This document shows positions 51,989 to 61,245 of a DNA stretch of 64,000 nucleotides, one piece after another. Under the pieces are notes generated by a model. The model searched no databases. It was not told where the DNA came from and worked only from the letters and a program-made list of their open reading frames with translations. Source of the stretch: Erwinia sp. SLM-02 (GTDB lineage: Bacteria; Pseudomonadota; Gammaproteobacteria; Enterobacterales; Enterobacteriaceae); NCBI RefSeq assembly GCF_037450285.1, contig NZ_JAQISN010000003.1, forward strand, positions 248,001-312,000. Direction: 5' to 3'. A program made the translations under genes and the position numbers. Position 1 is the stretch's first letter, and every line of letters begins with the position of its first letter.

Positions 51989-53656
51989 TTACTTAATCAT
52001 ACGCTTGTACTTGATACGCTTTGGCTCCAGCGCGTCTGCGCCCAGCGTACGTTTCTTGTACTCTTCGTATTCGGTGAAGTTACCTTCGAAGAACTCGATC
52101 TTGCCTTCATCCTGGTAATCCAGAATGTGGGTGGCGATACGGTCCAGGAACCAGCGGTCGTGCGAGATAACCATCGCACAGCCCGGGAACTCCAGCAGGG
52201 CGTTTTCCAGCGCGCGCAGGGTTTCAATATCCAGGTCGTTGGTCGGTTCATCGAGCAGCAGCATGTTACCGCCAACCTGCAGCAGTTTCGCCAGGTGCAG
52301 ACGACCGCGCTCACCGCCGGACAGCTCGCCCACGCGTTTGCCCTGATCGACGCCTTTAAAGTTAAAGCGGCCCACGTAGGCGCGGCTTGGCATCTCGGTG
52401 TTACCGATGCGCATAATATCCTGGCCGCCGGACACTTCTTCCCATACGGTTTTAGAGTTGTCCATGCTGTCGCGGAACTGATCGACCGAGGCCAGCTTCA
52501 CGGTTTCACCCAGCACGATTTCACCGGAATCAGGCTGTTCCTGGCCGGACATCATGCGGAACAGCGTGGATTTACCCGCGCCGTTCGGGCCGATGATGCC
52601 GACGATGGCGCCCTTCGGTACGGAGAAGCTCAGGTCGTCAATCAGCAGGCGGTCGCCGTAGGATTTACGCAGGTTGCTGACTTCCAGCACTTTGTCACCC
52701 AGACGGGCTCCAGGTGGAATAAACAGCTCGTTGGTTTCGTTACGCTTCTGGTATTCGGTGTTGTTCAGCTCTTCGAAGCGAGCCAGACGTGCCTTACCTT
52801 TTGACTGCTGGCCTTTGGCGCCTTTACGCACCCACTCCAGCTCTTTCTCAATCGACTTACGGCGTGCGGCTTCGCTTGAGGCTTCCTGCGCCAGACGCGC
52901 GTCTTTCTGCTCCAGCCATGAGGAGTAGTTGCCTTCCCATGGAATACCCTCGCCGCGGTCCAGCTCCAGGATCCAGCCCGCCACGTTATCCAGGAAGTAA
53001 CGGTCGTGGGTAATCGCCACAACGGTGCCTTCGAAGTCGTGCAGGAAGCGTTCCAGCCAGGCCACGGATTCGGCGTCCAGGTGGTTCGTCGGCTCGTCCA
53101 GCAGCAGCATGTCTGGTTTTTCCAGCAGCAGGCGGCACAGCGCTACGCGGCGGCGTTCACCACCGGACAGATTAGCAATTTTCGCATCCCAGTCCGGCAG
53201 GCGCAGCGCGTCGGCGGCACGTTCCAGCTGAGTGTTGAGGTTATGGCCGTCGTGCGCCTGGATAATCTCTTCAAACTTGCCCTGCTGTGCGGCCAGTTTG
53301 TCGAAGTCTGCATCCGGCTCTGCGTACTTAGCGTACACCTCGTCCAGACCTTTCAGCGCGCTAACCACTTCAGCAACGGCTTCTTCCACCGATTCGCGCA
53401 CGGTGTGTTCCAGGTTCAGCTGCGGTTCCTGCGGCAGATAGCCGATCTTGATACCCGGCTGCGGACGCGCTTCGCCTTCGATGTCTTTATCGATGCCGGC
53501 CATGATGCGCAGCAGGGTGGATTTACCCGAGCCGTTCAGGCCGAGCACGCCGATTTTGGCACCCGGGAAGAAGCTGAGTGAGATGTTCTTTAGAATATGA
53601 CGCTTCGGCGGCACGACTTTGCCGACGCGATGCATGCTATAGACGAATTGAGCCAC
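51989..53656 (-). CDS. ettA: energy-dependent translational throttle protein EttA (ABC-F)
   Basis: 555 aa, the E. coli length. Two ABC ATPase domains: Walker A GLNGSGKST and GPNGAGKST, signatures LSGGERRR and LSGGERGR, Walker B LLLDEPTNHLD and LLLDEPTNDLD, joined by the P-site tRNA interaction linker. The arm insertion of EttA is kept. It binds the ribosomal E site and gates elongation by energy state. Start is GTG 53656 (AQFVYSMHRVGKVVPP) behind gaggctc; the longer ATG start is not conserved. Confidence 0.96.
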   Translation of the reverse strand: MAQFVYSMHRVGKVVPPKRHILKNISLSFFPGAKIGVLGLNGSGKSTLLRIMAGIDKDIEGEARPQPGIKIGYLPQEPQLNLEHTVRESVEEAVAEVVSALKGLDEVYAKYAEPDADFDKLAAQQGKFEEIIQAHDGHNLNTQLERAADALRLPDWDAKIANLSGGERRRVALCRLLLEKPDMLLLDEPTNHLDAESVAWLERFLHDFEGTVVAITHDRYFLDNVAGWILELDRGEGIPWEGNYSSWLEQKDARLAQEASSEAARRKSIEKELEWVRKGAKGQQSKGKARLARFEELNNTEYQKRNETNELFIPPGARLGDKVLEVSNLRKSYGDRLLIDDLSFSVPKGAIVGIIGPNGAGKSTLFRMMSGQEQPDSGEIVLGETVKLASVDQFRDSMDNSKTVWEEVSGGQDIMRIGNTEMPSRAYVGRFNFKGVDQGKRVGELSGGERGRLHLAKLLQVGGNMLLLDEPTNDLDIETLRALENALLEFPGCAMVISHDRWFLDRIATHILDYQDEGKIEFFEGNFTEYEEYKKRTLGADALEPKRIKYKRMIK

Positions 53657-53861
53657 GTAGATTGAGCCTCTTATGGTCTGAGTTATTAGCAGGGCGCACT
53701 GTTGCCCTTTCAAACCACGGAGTTTAGCTGTTTTCCCCGCTTAATCACAGCCACCAGGCAGCGGATTATCCCGATATCACCCCAACAACTGGATATCTGT
53801 TTGATTTCTCACCATGTAACGCTATGCTAATTTTTTTACCTTATAAATTATGGAGATATCG

Positions 53862-54809
53862 ATGAGAGTCCTGATCGCAGCGCAGGAAAATGCCTGGGGC
53901 GGCATGATCCAGCAGCTTCGTGAGACGCTGCCCGACGTTGAGTTTGTCGCTTGTGCCGAGCAGGCCGGGAAGAGTCTGGCCGGGTTTGACGCGCTGATCC
54001 CGACCATGACCCAGGTGAGCGAGCCGCTGCTGCGCACCGCCGATCGGCTGAAGCTAATCCAGCAGTCGGGTGCCGGGCTGGAGCGGGTGGATATCGCCGC
54101 CGCCCGCGCTCGCGGCATTACGGTCGCCAACGTGCCGACCGATATCTCCGGCAATGCGGACTCGGTCGCCGAGCTGGCTATCTGGATGATGCTGGGTCTG
54201 GCGCGTAAAGCCAGCGAAGTGCCGCAGATGCTGGCGGATCGTCGGCTCGGTCAGCCGATTGGCCTTGGCCTGAAGGGGAAAACCGTGGGCCTGGTGGGCC
54301 TCGGGGGCATCGGCAAGGCACTGGCGCAGCGGCTGGCGGCGTTTGATATGCGGGTAACCGGGGTCAGGCGCAGCGTGGACGCGGAGTTTGCCCGCCGCCA
54401 TCGGCTGGACTGGCTGGGCACCATGGCGCAGCTCCCGCAGCTGCTGGCCGAGTCTGATTTTGTGGTGCTGAGCCTGCCGGATAATCCGGAAACGCACCAT
54501 ATTATCGACGAGCCCGCGCTGGCGATGATGAAGCCCGGCAGCTTCCTGATTAACGTGGGCCGGGGTGGATTGATAGAGAAGGGTGCACTGCTGGCGGCGC
54601 TGGATAGCGGTCAGCTGGCCGGAGCCGGGCTGGACGTGTTCTGGCAGGAGCCGCCGGACCCGCAGGACGGACTGTTCGGCCACAACGTGATCGCCACGCC
54701 GCATATCGGCGGCGTAACCGATATTTCCATCCGTGGGATCGTGGCCGGCGTGTGTGAAAATCTGCGCCGCCTGCGCGACGGCGAGGCGATCCTTAACGAT
54801 CGATCTTAA
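53862..54809 (+). CDS. D-isomer-specific 2-hydroxyacid dehydrogenase family protein
   Basis: 315 aa. NAD-binding GLGGIGKALAQRL, catalytic Arg in NVGRGGLIEKG, the Glu region in DVFWQEPPDPQD and the His in ATPHIGGVTD, so all family catalytic residues are present. ATG 53862 is chosen behind tggagatatc; ATG 53850 overlaps that ribosome site. The substrate is not readable. In E. coli slt-trpR follow ettA, so this begins an accessory block. Confidence 0.88.
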   Translation: MRVLIAAQENAWGGMIQQLRETLPDVEFVACAEQAGKSLAGFDALIPTMTQVSEPLLRTADRLKLIQQSGAGLERVDIAAARARGITVANVPTDISGNADSVAELAIWMMLGLARKASEVPQMLADRRLGQPIGLGLKGKTVGLVGLGGIGKALAQRLAAFDMRVTGVRRSVDAEFARRHRLDWLGTMAQLPQLLAESDFVVLSLPDNPETHHIIDEPALAMMKPGSFLINVGRGGLIEKGALLAALDSGQLAGAGLDVFWQEPPDPQDGLFGHNVIATPHIGGVTDISIRGIVAGVCENLRRLRDGEAILNDRS

Positions 54810-54848
54810 ATCCTGACGGGCTGTCGGTTGCCGGGAGGGACGCCAGCT

Positions 54849-55592
54849 TTACGGGCAGATCACCGGGATCCCGAGATCCTGCGCCGGAGGCGCGTCGCTA
54901 ATCAGGCTGTCGAAGGCGCTGAGATCGGCAATCCGTGCCGGCAGCACTTTGCCAAATTTACTGCTGTCGGCCACCAGCAGCCGCTGGCGCGCACGCTGAA
55001 GCGCCAGCAGTTTCACCGGCAGCTCGTTCAGGTTGTAGCAGCTGGCGCCCTGATGGATATCCACGCCCGCTGCGGAAATAAAGGCTTTATCCGGGCAGAG
55101 ATTATCCATCACCGACAGCTGGCCCAGCGGGGTAAACATCGCGTTATCGGGGTGGAATTCACCACCGCAGAGGATCACCCGGCAGGCCGGTTTTTCCTTG
55201 AGCGCCAGGAAGGTGTTCACCGCGCAGCAGACGGCGGTAAACGGCAGATCGTTATCGATGGCGTCGATAATCCACGGAATGGTGGTGCCGCAGTCGAAAT
55301 AGATCGTCTCATCAGGCTTAATCAGCGCCGCTGCCCGCACGCCGAGTAACCGCTTTTGTTCCACGTGCTGGCTCATCTGATCGGAAACAAAGTAGTGGCT
55401 CTGATTGCGGATCGGATCGGCAACGATATAGCCCCCGAGCAGCACCACGGCACCCGGGCCTTCATTGAGGTCGCGGCGAATGGTCATCTCAGAGACGCCC
55501 AGCAGCTGAGCCGCCTCTTTCAGATGGATTTTATCGGTGCGCTTCAGCGCCTGGGCCAGCTTGTTTATGCGCTCGTCGCGCCGGGTTTCCAT
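54849..55592 (-). CDS. deoR: deoxyribonucleoside operon repressor DeoR
   Basis: 247 aa (E. coli 252). The start METRRDERINKLAQALKRTD, the HTH LKEAAQLLGVSEMTIRRDLN and the sugar-phosphate binding part (FDCGTTIPWIIDAIDNDLPF, TFLALKEKP, CGGEFH) follow E. coli DeoR closely, not a generic DeoR-family protein. It represses deoCABD and is released by deoxyribose 5-phosphate. ATG 55592 is behind ggaag; in-frame starts upstream extend beyond the conserved N-terminus. Here it lies about 20 kb from its target operon, far closer than in E. coli. Confidence 0.92.
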   Translation of the reverse strand: METRRDERINKLAQALKRTDKIHLKEAAQLLGVSEMTIRRDLNEGPGAVVLLGGYIVADPIRNQSHYFVSDQMSQHVEQKRLLGVRAAALIKPDETIYFDCGTTIPWIIDAIDNDLPFTAVCCAVNTFLALKEKPACRVILCGGEFHPDNAMFTPLGQLSVMDNLCPDKAFISAAGVDIHQGASCYNLNELPVKLLALQRARQRLLVADSSKFGKVLPARIADLSAFDSLISDAPPAQDLGIPVICP

Positions 55593-55718
55593 GATGGTTC
55601 TTCCAATGTGGCGAATGACGATAAAGGTCAACATTAACCGGGCCATTTCAGACATTTTGGAGTGTACCTTCAATAGGATAGCGCCGCAAATTCCGCGCAA
55701 ACCTGCCGGAAAACCGAT

Positions 55719-55744
55719 CCTGGCCGCACGCAGGCGCGGCCAGG
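55719..55744 (-). terminator. hairpin behind urtE
   Basis: 9-bp perfect stem CCTGGCCGC/GCGGCCAGG, 8 bp beyond the urtE stop. On the minus strand only a short TTTT follows at a distance, so this is a weak intrinsic terminator at best. Confidence 0.45.
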
Positions 55745-55751
55745 GCGGGTA

Positions 55752-56450
55752 TCAGATCGCCACCAGCCCCCGCACCCCGTCGGCTTCCATATCCTCACCG
55801 CGGCCGCGCTGGATGATTTCTCCGCGAGACATCACCAGGTAGCTGTCGGCCAGCTCCGCGGCAAAGTCGTAGAACTGTTCCACCAGCAGGATCGCCATAT
55901 CGCCGCGTTTCGCCAGCCCGGCTATCACCGCGCCGATCTCTTTGATCACCGAAGGCTGGATCCCCTCCGTTGGCTCGTCCAGGATCAACAGCTGTGGCCT
56001 GCAGGCCAGCGCCCGCCCGATCGCCAGCTGCTGCTGCTGGCCGCCGGACAGATCCCCGCCGCGCCGCTGCCGCATTTCCAGCAGCACCGGGAACAGCTGC
56101 CAGATCTCCTCCGGCACTTTGGCGGCCTGCGCACCGGAAAAGCGCGCCAGCCCCATCAGCAGGTTCTCTTCCACGGTCAGGCGGGGGAAAATCTCGCGGC
56201 CCTGCGGCACGTAGGCGATCCCGGCCTGCACCCGCTGGTGCGGTTTGCGGCCGTTGATGACTTTATCCTGCCAGCTGATGGTGCCGGATTTCGCCGGGAT
56301 CAGCCCCATCAGGCACTTCAGCAGGGTGGTTTTCCCCACCCCGTTGCGGCCCAGCAGGCAGGTGACCTCGCCGGGGCGAGCCTCAAACGACAGCCCGCGC
56401 AGAATGTGGCTGCCGCCGTAGTACTGATTCAGTTCCGATACGTTTAACAT
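55752..56450 (-). CDS. urtE: urea ABC transporter ATP-binding subunit UrtE
   Basis: 232 aa, LivF-type ATPase. Walker A GRNGVGKTT, signature LSGGQQQQLAIGRAL, Walker B LLILDEPTEGIQPSV; the EGIQPS ending is common in UrtE. The start at ATG 56450 (LNVSELNQYYGGSHIL) lies one base behind the urtD stop. Last gene of the operon. Confidence 0.93.
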   Translation of the reverse strand: MLNVSELNQYYGGSHILRGLSFEARPGEVTCLLGRNGVGKTTLLKCLMGLIPAKSGTISWQDKVINGRKPHQRVQAGIAYVPQGREIFPRLTVEENLLMGLARFSGAQAAKVPEEIWQLFPVLLEMRQRRGGDLSGGQQQQLAIGRALACRPQLLILDEPTEGIQPSVIKEIGAVIAGLAKRGDMAILLVEQFYDFAAELADSYLVMSRGEIIQRGRGEDMEADGVRGLVAI

Positions 56451-56451
56451 G

Positions 56452-57243
56452 TCAGCGCCCCAGATAGACTTCAATAACCTGCTCGTTGGCCTGTACCTGG
56501 CGCAGCGATCCCTCCGCCAATACCTGGCCCTGATGCAGCACCGTCACGTGGTCGGCAATGGTTTCCACAAAGCCCATATCGTGCTCCACCACCATCAGCG
56601 AGTGCTTCCCGGCGAGGCCGCGAAACAGCTCGGCGGTGTACTCGGTTTCCGCATCGGTCATCCCGGCGGCCGGTTCGTCCAGCAGCAGCAGATGCGGGTC
56701 CTGGACCAGCAGCATGCCGATCTCCAGGAACTGTTTCTGCCCGTGGGAGAGCAGCCCGGCGGTGCGCTGGCGGCTGCCGCCGAGGCGCAGCAGCGTAAGG
56801 ACCTCATCAATCCGATCCTGCTGCTCGCCGCTGAGCGTTGCCCGCAGGCAGGCCCAGACGGATTTATCGGTTTTCAGCGCGATTTCCAGATTTTCAAACA
56901 CCGTCAGCGCTTCAAACACCGTCGGCTTCTGGAACTTGCGGCCAATGCCGACGCGGGCGATTTCCGGCGGCGACAGCGTGGTGAGGTCGGTATCCTGGTC
57001 GTAGATCACCCGGCCATTGTCCGGGCGGGTTTTCCCGGTGATCACATCCATCAGCGTGGTCTTTCCCGCACCGTTGGGGCCGATGATGCAGCGGAGTTCG
57101 CCCACGCCAATCTGCAATGACAGATCGGTCAGCGCCCGGAAGCCGTCGAAGGAAACGTTAATCTTCTCCAGCTGCAGGACCGGATCGGTTTGTCTGCGGT
57201 GGCGGTCTGACGGGTGGGGCTGGGTAAACAGTTGTTCAGTCAT
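56452..57243 (-). CDS. urtD: urea ABC transporter ATP-binding subunit UrtD
   Basis: 263 aa, LivG-type ATPase. Walker A GPNGAGKTT, the UrtD-typical DVITGKTRPD and GRKFQKPTVFE, signature LSHGQKQFLEIGM (LSHGQ in place of LSGGQ, as usual in UrtD) and Walker B LLLLDEPAAGMT. Start 57243 (TEQLFTQPHPSD) overlaps urtC by 8 bp. Confidence 0.94.
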   Translation of the reverse strand: MTEQLFTQPHPSDRHRRQTDPVLQLEKINVSFDGFRALTDLSLQIGVGELRCIIGPNGAGKTTLMDVITGKTRPDNGRVIYDQDTDLTTLSPPEIARVGIGRKFQKPTVFEALTVFENLEIALKTDKSVWACLRATLSGEQQDRIDEVLTLLRLGGSRQRTAGLLSHGQKQFLEIGMLLVQDPHLLLLDEPAAGMTDAETEYTAELFRGLAGKHSLMVVEHDMGFVETIADHVTVLHQGQVLAEGSLRQVQANEQVIEVYLGR

Positions 57244-58312
57244 GCTTCCTCCTGCGCAGCAGGCCAATCACGCCACGCGGCAGGAACAGCGTAACGAGGA
57301 TAAACATCAGGCCGAGGAAAAACAGCCAGAATTCGGGGAAGGCGACGGTGAACCAGCTTTTCGCGCCGTTAACGATCGCCGCACCCAGCATCGGGCCAAT
57401 CAGCGTGCCGCGCCCGCCCAGGGCGACCCAGATAGCGGCCTCAATGGAGTTGGTGGGCGACATTTCGCCGGGGTTGATAATGCCGACCTGCGGCACGTAA
57501 AGCGCGCCGGCCAGCCCGCACAGCACCGCCGACAGCGTCCAGACAAACAGCTTAAAGCCGCGCGGATCGTAGCCGCAGAACATCAGCCGGTTTTCCGCAT
57601 CGCGCACCGCGGTCAGCACGCGGCCAAACTTGCTGCGGGCCAGCGCAAAGCCGATGCCGAGGCTGATAACCAGCAGCAGCACGGTGGCGACAAACAGGCC
57701 GATGCGCGTGCCGGTGGTGGTAATCGGGAAGCCGAGCAGGGTGGTAAAACCGGTGAAGCCGTTGTTGCCGCCAAAGCCGGTTTCATTGCGGAAAAACAGC
57801 AGCATCCCGGCATAGGTCAGCGCCTGGGTCATGATCGAAAAGTAGACCCCCTTAATCTTCGAGCGGAAGGCAAACCAGCCGAATACCAGCGCCAGCACGC
57901 CCGGCACCAGCACGATCAGGCACAGCGCCCAGGCGAAGTGCTGCGTTCCGGCCCAGAACCACGGCAGCTCGCTCCACGACAGGAACGACATAAAAGCGGG
58001 CAGGCCATCACCGGCGGCCTGGCGCATCAGATACATGCCCATCGCATAGCCACCCAGCGCGAAGAACAGGCCGTGACCCAGGGAGAGCAGTCCGGCGTAG
58101 CCCCAGACCAGATCCAGCGCTACGGCCACAATGGCGTAGCAGAGAATTTTGCCGACCAGCGTCAGCGTATAGGTCGACAGCGCCAGCGGGTTATCCTGCG
58201 GCAGCAGCGCGAGGAACGGCAGCACCAGCAGAGCCAGCAGAAGCACCGCCCCCAGCCCGAGGGTCAGACGCGGCGCTTTCTGCGCCACGGTTAGCGTCAT
58301 GGGTTGCGTCAT
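57236..58312 (-). CDS. urtC: urea ABC transporter permease UrtC
   Basis: 358 aa, LivM-type permease with about 9-10 membrane segments. The family block GYAGLLSLGHGLFFALGGYA and the late AAIWVALGGRGTLIGPMLGA are present; KSWFTVAFPEFWLFFLG near the C-terminus is typical of UrtC. One-base overlap with urtB. Confidence 0.95.
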   Translation of the reverse strand: MTQPMTLTVAQKAPRLTLGLGAVLLLALLVLPFLALLPQDNPLALSTYTLTLVGKILCYAIVAVALDLVWGYAGLLSLGHGLFFALGGYAMGMYLMRQAAGDGLPAFMSFLSWSELPWFWAGTQHFAWALCLIVLVPGVLALVFGWFAFRSKIKGVYFSIMTQALTYAGMLLFFRNETGFGGNNGFTGFTTLLGFPITTTGTRIGLFVATVLLLVISLGIGFALARSKFGRVLTAVRDAENRLMFCGYDPRGFKLFVWTLSAVLCGLAGALYVPQVGIINPGEMSPTNSIEAAIWVALGGRGTLIGPMLGAAIVNGAKSWFTVAFPEFWLFFLGLMFILVTLFLPRGVIGLLRRRKHD

Positions 58313-59871
58313 CAGTCAATCACCCTTCCTTTAAAGGCGAACAGCCCCTGCGGCCGCTTCTGGATAAACAGCACGATCAGCACGAGGATCAGGATTTTGC
58401 CGAGCACGGCCCCAATCTGCGGTTCCAGCACCTTATTGAGAATACCGAGGCCGAGCGCGGCCACCACCGTGCCGGCCAGCTGGCCAACGCCGCCGGTCAC
58501 CACCACCAGGAAGGAGTCGATAATATAGCCCTGGCCCAGCTCCGGCCCGACGTTGCCCAGCTGTGAGAGCGCCACGCCGCCCAGCCCGGCAATGCCGGAA
58601 CCGAGGCCGAAGGCCAGCATATCCACGCGCCCGGTAGGCACCCCGCAGCAGTCGGCCATCGCGCGGTTCTGCGTCACCGCCCGCACGTTCATCCCCAGGC
58701 GGGTTTTATTCAGTAGCAGCCAGGTCAGCACCAGCACGCCGACCACAAACACCATCACCGCCAGGCGGTTGTACGGCAGGACGAGGTTCGGCAGCACCTG
58801 CAAGCCGCCGGAGAGCCAGGCGGGGTTAGCGACTTCCAGGTTCTGGGTGCCAAAGACCACGCGGACTAGCTGGATCAGCATCAGGCTGATGCCCCAGGTG
58901 GCCAGCAGCGTCTCCAGCGGGCGGCCATAAAGATGGCGAATGATGGTGCGTTCCAGCGCCATGCCGATGGCGGCGGTGATAAAGAAGGCCACCGGCAGCG
59001 CCAGCAGCGGATAAAACGCCAGCCACTCCGGAGCAAAGCGCTGAAACAGGTTCTGCACCATCCAGGTGGCATAGGCACCCAGCATCAGCATCTCGCCGTG
59101 GGCCATGTTAATCACCCCCAGCAGGCCATAGGTGATAGCCAGCCCGAGCGCCGCCAGCAGCAGCACGGAGCCCAGCGACAGGCCGGTAAACGCCTGGCCG
59201 AGCACTTCACCCAGCATCAGGCGATGGCGGATCTGCTTCAGGCTGTCGGCGGCGGCGGCGCGCACGCTGGCGTCGGCTTCATTCTGCGGAGACAGCAGAC
59301 GTTCCAGGCTGGCCTGGGTCTGCGGATCGCTGGTTTCACCCAGCACTCTGACCGCCTGCAGGCGCACCTGCGGGTTGCCGTCGGTCAGCTGCAGCCCGGC
59401 AACGGCCTGGGCTAATACCGCATGGACGCGGCTGTCCTGTTCTGCCGCCAGCCGCCGGTTTAGCAGCGGCAGCTGATCCGGCTGGGCATCGTTTTGCAAC
59501 GCACGTGCCGCCTTCAGGCGCGTGGCGGCCAGCGGGCTGACCAGCTGATGAGCAGCCAGCGCGGTGGCGATCATCGTGCGCAGTCGGTTATTCATAAACA
59601 GCTTTTTGGTGGCGCCCACCGGCGCGGCGCTGCCTTCCAGCGGGGTCAGCCGATCGTTAAGCTGGCTGAACGGCCGTTTGTTTTCGTCCAGCACCACGGT
59701 TTCATTATGCAGGGCCTGCAGCAGCGGCAGGCGGGCAGGGTCCGGCGCGGCGGCCCACTGCTGGAGGATCTTCAGCTGATCGCTGCGGCCGGCGGCGGAA
59801 AAGTCCGCTGCCGGTCCGGCCACGGCGAGGCATGGCAGGCTGAACAGCAGTATTAGCAGCAATCGCATCAT
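58312..59871 (-). CDS. urtB: urea ABC transporter permease UrtB
   Basis: 519 aa, LivH-type permease with a signal peptide (MMRLLLILLFSLPCLAVAGP) and a ~220-residue alpha-helical, HEAT-like N-terminal domain (…NPQVRLQAVRVLGETSDPQT…) that is a known feature of UrtB. The permease core starts near 235 (LGLAITYGLLGVINMAHGEM) and includes AVTQNRAMADCCGVPTGRVD. Start at the first of two ATGs; 59868 is equally possible. Confidence 0.94.
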   Translation of the reverse strand: MMRLLLILLFSLPCLAVAGPAADFSAAGRSDQLKILQQWAAAPDPARLPLLQALHNETVVLDENKRPFSQLNDRLTPLEGSAAPVGATKKLFMNNRLRTMIATALAAHQLVSPLAATRLKAARALQNDAQPDQLPLLNRRLAAEQDSRVHAVLAQAVAGLQLTDGNPQVRLQAVRVLGETSDPQTQASLERLLSPQNEADASVRAAAADSLKQIRHRLMLGEVLGQAFTGLSLGSVLLLAALGLAITYGLLGVINMAHGEMLMLGAYATWMVQNLFQRFAPEWLAFYPLLALPVAFFITAAIGMALERTIIRHLYGRPLETLLATWGISLMLIQLVRVVFGTQNLEVANPAWLSGGLQVLPNLVLPYNRLAVMVFVVGVLVLTWLLLNKTRLGMNVRAVTQNRAMADCCGVPTGRVDMLAFGLGSGIAGLGGVALSQLGNVGPELGQGYIIDSFLVVVTGGVGQLAGTVVAALGLGILNKVLEPQIGAVLGKILILVLIVLFIQKRPQGLFAFKGRVID

Positions 59872-59948
59872 AGTGTGCTCTCTCGCTTATCTCGGGTGCG
59901 ATGAATTTCAGCGGGCCAGGCAGCGCCTGGCCCTTCGGAACGGGACTA

Positions 59949-61217
59949 TCAGTTAGTGGTTTTTACCGGGTGGTCGGGCTTTTTGTCGTTACCGGCGATG
60001 TACGGGCTCCACGGCTGGGCGCGTACCGGTTTATCGGTCTGCCACACCACGTTGAACTGGCCGTTATCTTCGATTTCGCCAATCATCACCGGTTTGTGCA
60101 GGTGGTGGTTGGTCTGATCCATGGTCAGGGTGAAGCCGTCCGGCGCGGCAAAGGTCTGCCCGGCCATCGCGGCACGGACTTTATCCACGTCGGTGGTGCC
60201 CGCTTTCTCGACGGCCTGCGCCCACATATGGATGCCGACATAGGTTGCTTCCATCGGGTCGTTGGTCACGACGGTATCGGCGTTCGGCAGCTTGTGCGCT
60301 TTGGCATAGGCTTTGTAATCCGCTACGAATTTCGCGTTAGCCGGGTTATCCACCGATTCGAAGTAGTTCCACGCGGCCAGGTTGCCGACCAGCGGTTTGG
60401 TATCAATCCCGCGCAGCTCTTCTTCCCCTACCGAGAAGGCCACGACCGGCACATCGGTCGCTTTAATGCCCTGGTTAGCGAGTTCTTTATAGAACGGGAC
60501 GTTAGAGTCGCCGTTGATAGTGGAAACCACCGCCGTCTTGCCACCGGCAGAGAATTTTTTGATGTTGGAAACGATGGTCTGGTAGTCGCTGTAGCCAAAC
60601 GGCGTGTAGACCTCTTCGATATCGCTGTCCTTCACGCCCTTAGAGTGCAGGAAAGCGCGCAGGATCTTGTTGGTGGTGCGCGGATAAACGTAGTCGGTAC
60701 CCAGCAGGAAGAAGCGTTTTGCCGAACCGCCGTCCTCGCTCATCAGATACTCGACCGCCGGGATCGCCTGCTGGTTTGGCGCGGCGCCGGTGTAGAACAC
60801 GTTCGGCGACATCTCTTCGCCTTCATACTGCACCGGGTAGAACAGCAGGCCGTTCAGCTCTTCAAACACCGGCAGAACGGACTTGCGTGATACCGACGTC
60901 CAGCAGCCAAACACCACCGCGGCTTTATCCTGGGTTAACAGCTGGCGGGCTTTTTCGGCAAACAGCGGCCAGTTAGAGGCGGGGTCGACCACCACCGGCT
61001 CCAGCTTTTTACCCAGCACGCCGCCTTTGGCGTTGATCTCATCAATGGTCATCAGCGCCACGTCCTTCAGCGGCGTTTCGGAAATCGCCATAGTGCCGGA
61101 GAGCGAGTGCATAATGCCGACTTTAATGGTGTCGGCCGCCTGAGCGTTCCAGGATAATCCCATGCCAATAACGGTGGCAGAAAGTGCAAAGGCCTTGAGC
61201 AATGAACGTCTTTTCAT
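59949..61217 (-). CDS. urtA: urea ABC transporter substrate-binding protein UrtA
   Basis: 422 aa. Signal peptide MKRRSLLKAFALSATVIGMG…AQA with a Tat-like RRSLLK motif. The mature protein starts ADTIKVGIMHSLSGTMAISE, followed by FGCWTSVSRKSVLPVFEELN and FYPVQYEGEE, all characteristic of UrtA and not of branched amino-acid binding proteins. ATG 61217 is chosen behind gggga. It lies 28 bp behind the GntR gene and 77 bp before urtB. Confidence 0.95.
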   Translation of the reverse strand: MKRRSLLKAFALSATVIGMGLSWNAQAADTIKVGIMHSLSGTMAISETPLKDVALMTIDEINAKGGVLGKKLEPVVVDPASNWPLFAEKARQLLTQDKAAVVFGCWTSVSRKSVLPVFEELNGLLFYPVQYEGEEMSPNVFYTGAAPNQQAIPAVEYLMSEDGGSAKRFFLLGTDYVYPRTTNKILRAFLHSKGVKDSDIEEVYTPFGYSDYQTIVSNIKKFSAGGKTAVVSTINGDSNVPFYKELANQGIKATDVPVVAFSVGEEELRGIDTKPLVGNLAAWNYFESVDNPANAKFVADYKAYAKAHKLPNADTVVTNDPMEATYVGIHMWAQAVEKAGTTDVDKVRAAMAGQTFAAPDGFTLTMDQTNHHLHKPVMIGEIEDNGQFNVVWQTDKPVRAQPWSPYIAGNDKKPDHPVKTTN

Positions 61218-61245
61218 CAGTAATCCCCTGAAATTATTTAAAAGA

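Noticed and set aside
53850..53861. Upstream start for the hydroxyacid dehydrogenase at ATG 53850
   Set aside because: It overlaps the ribosome site tggag that serves ATG 53862, and the four extra residues are not part of the family N-terminus.
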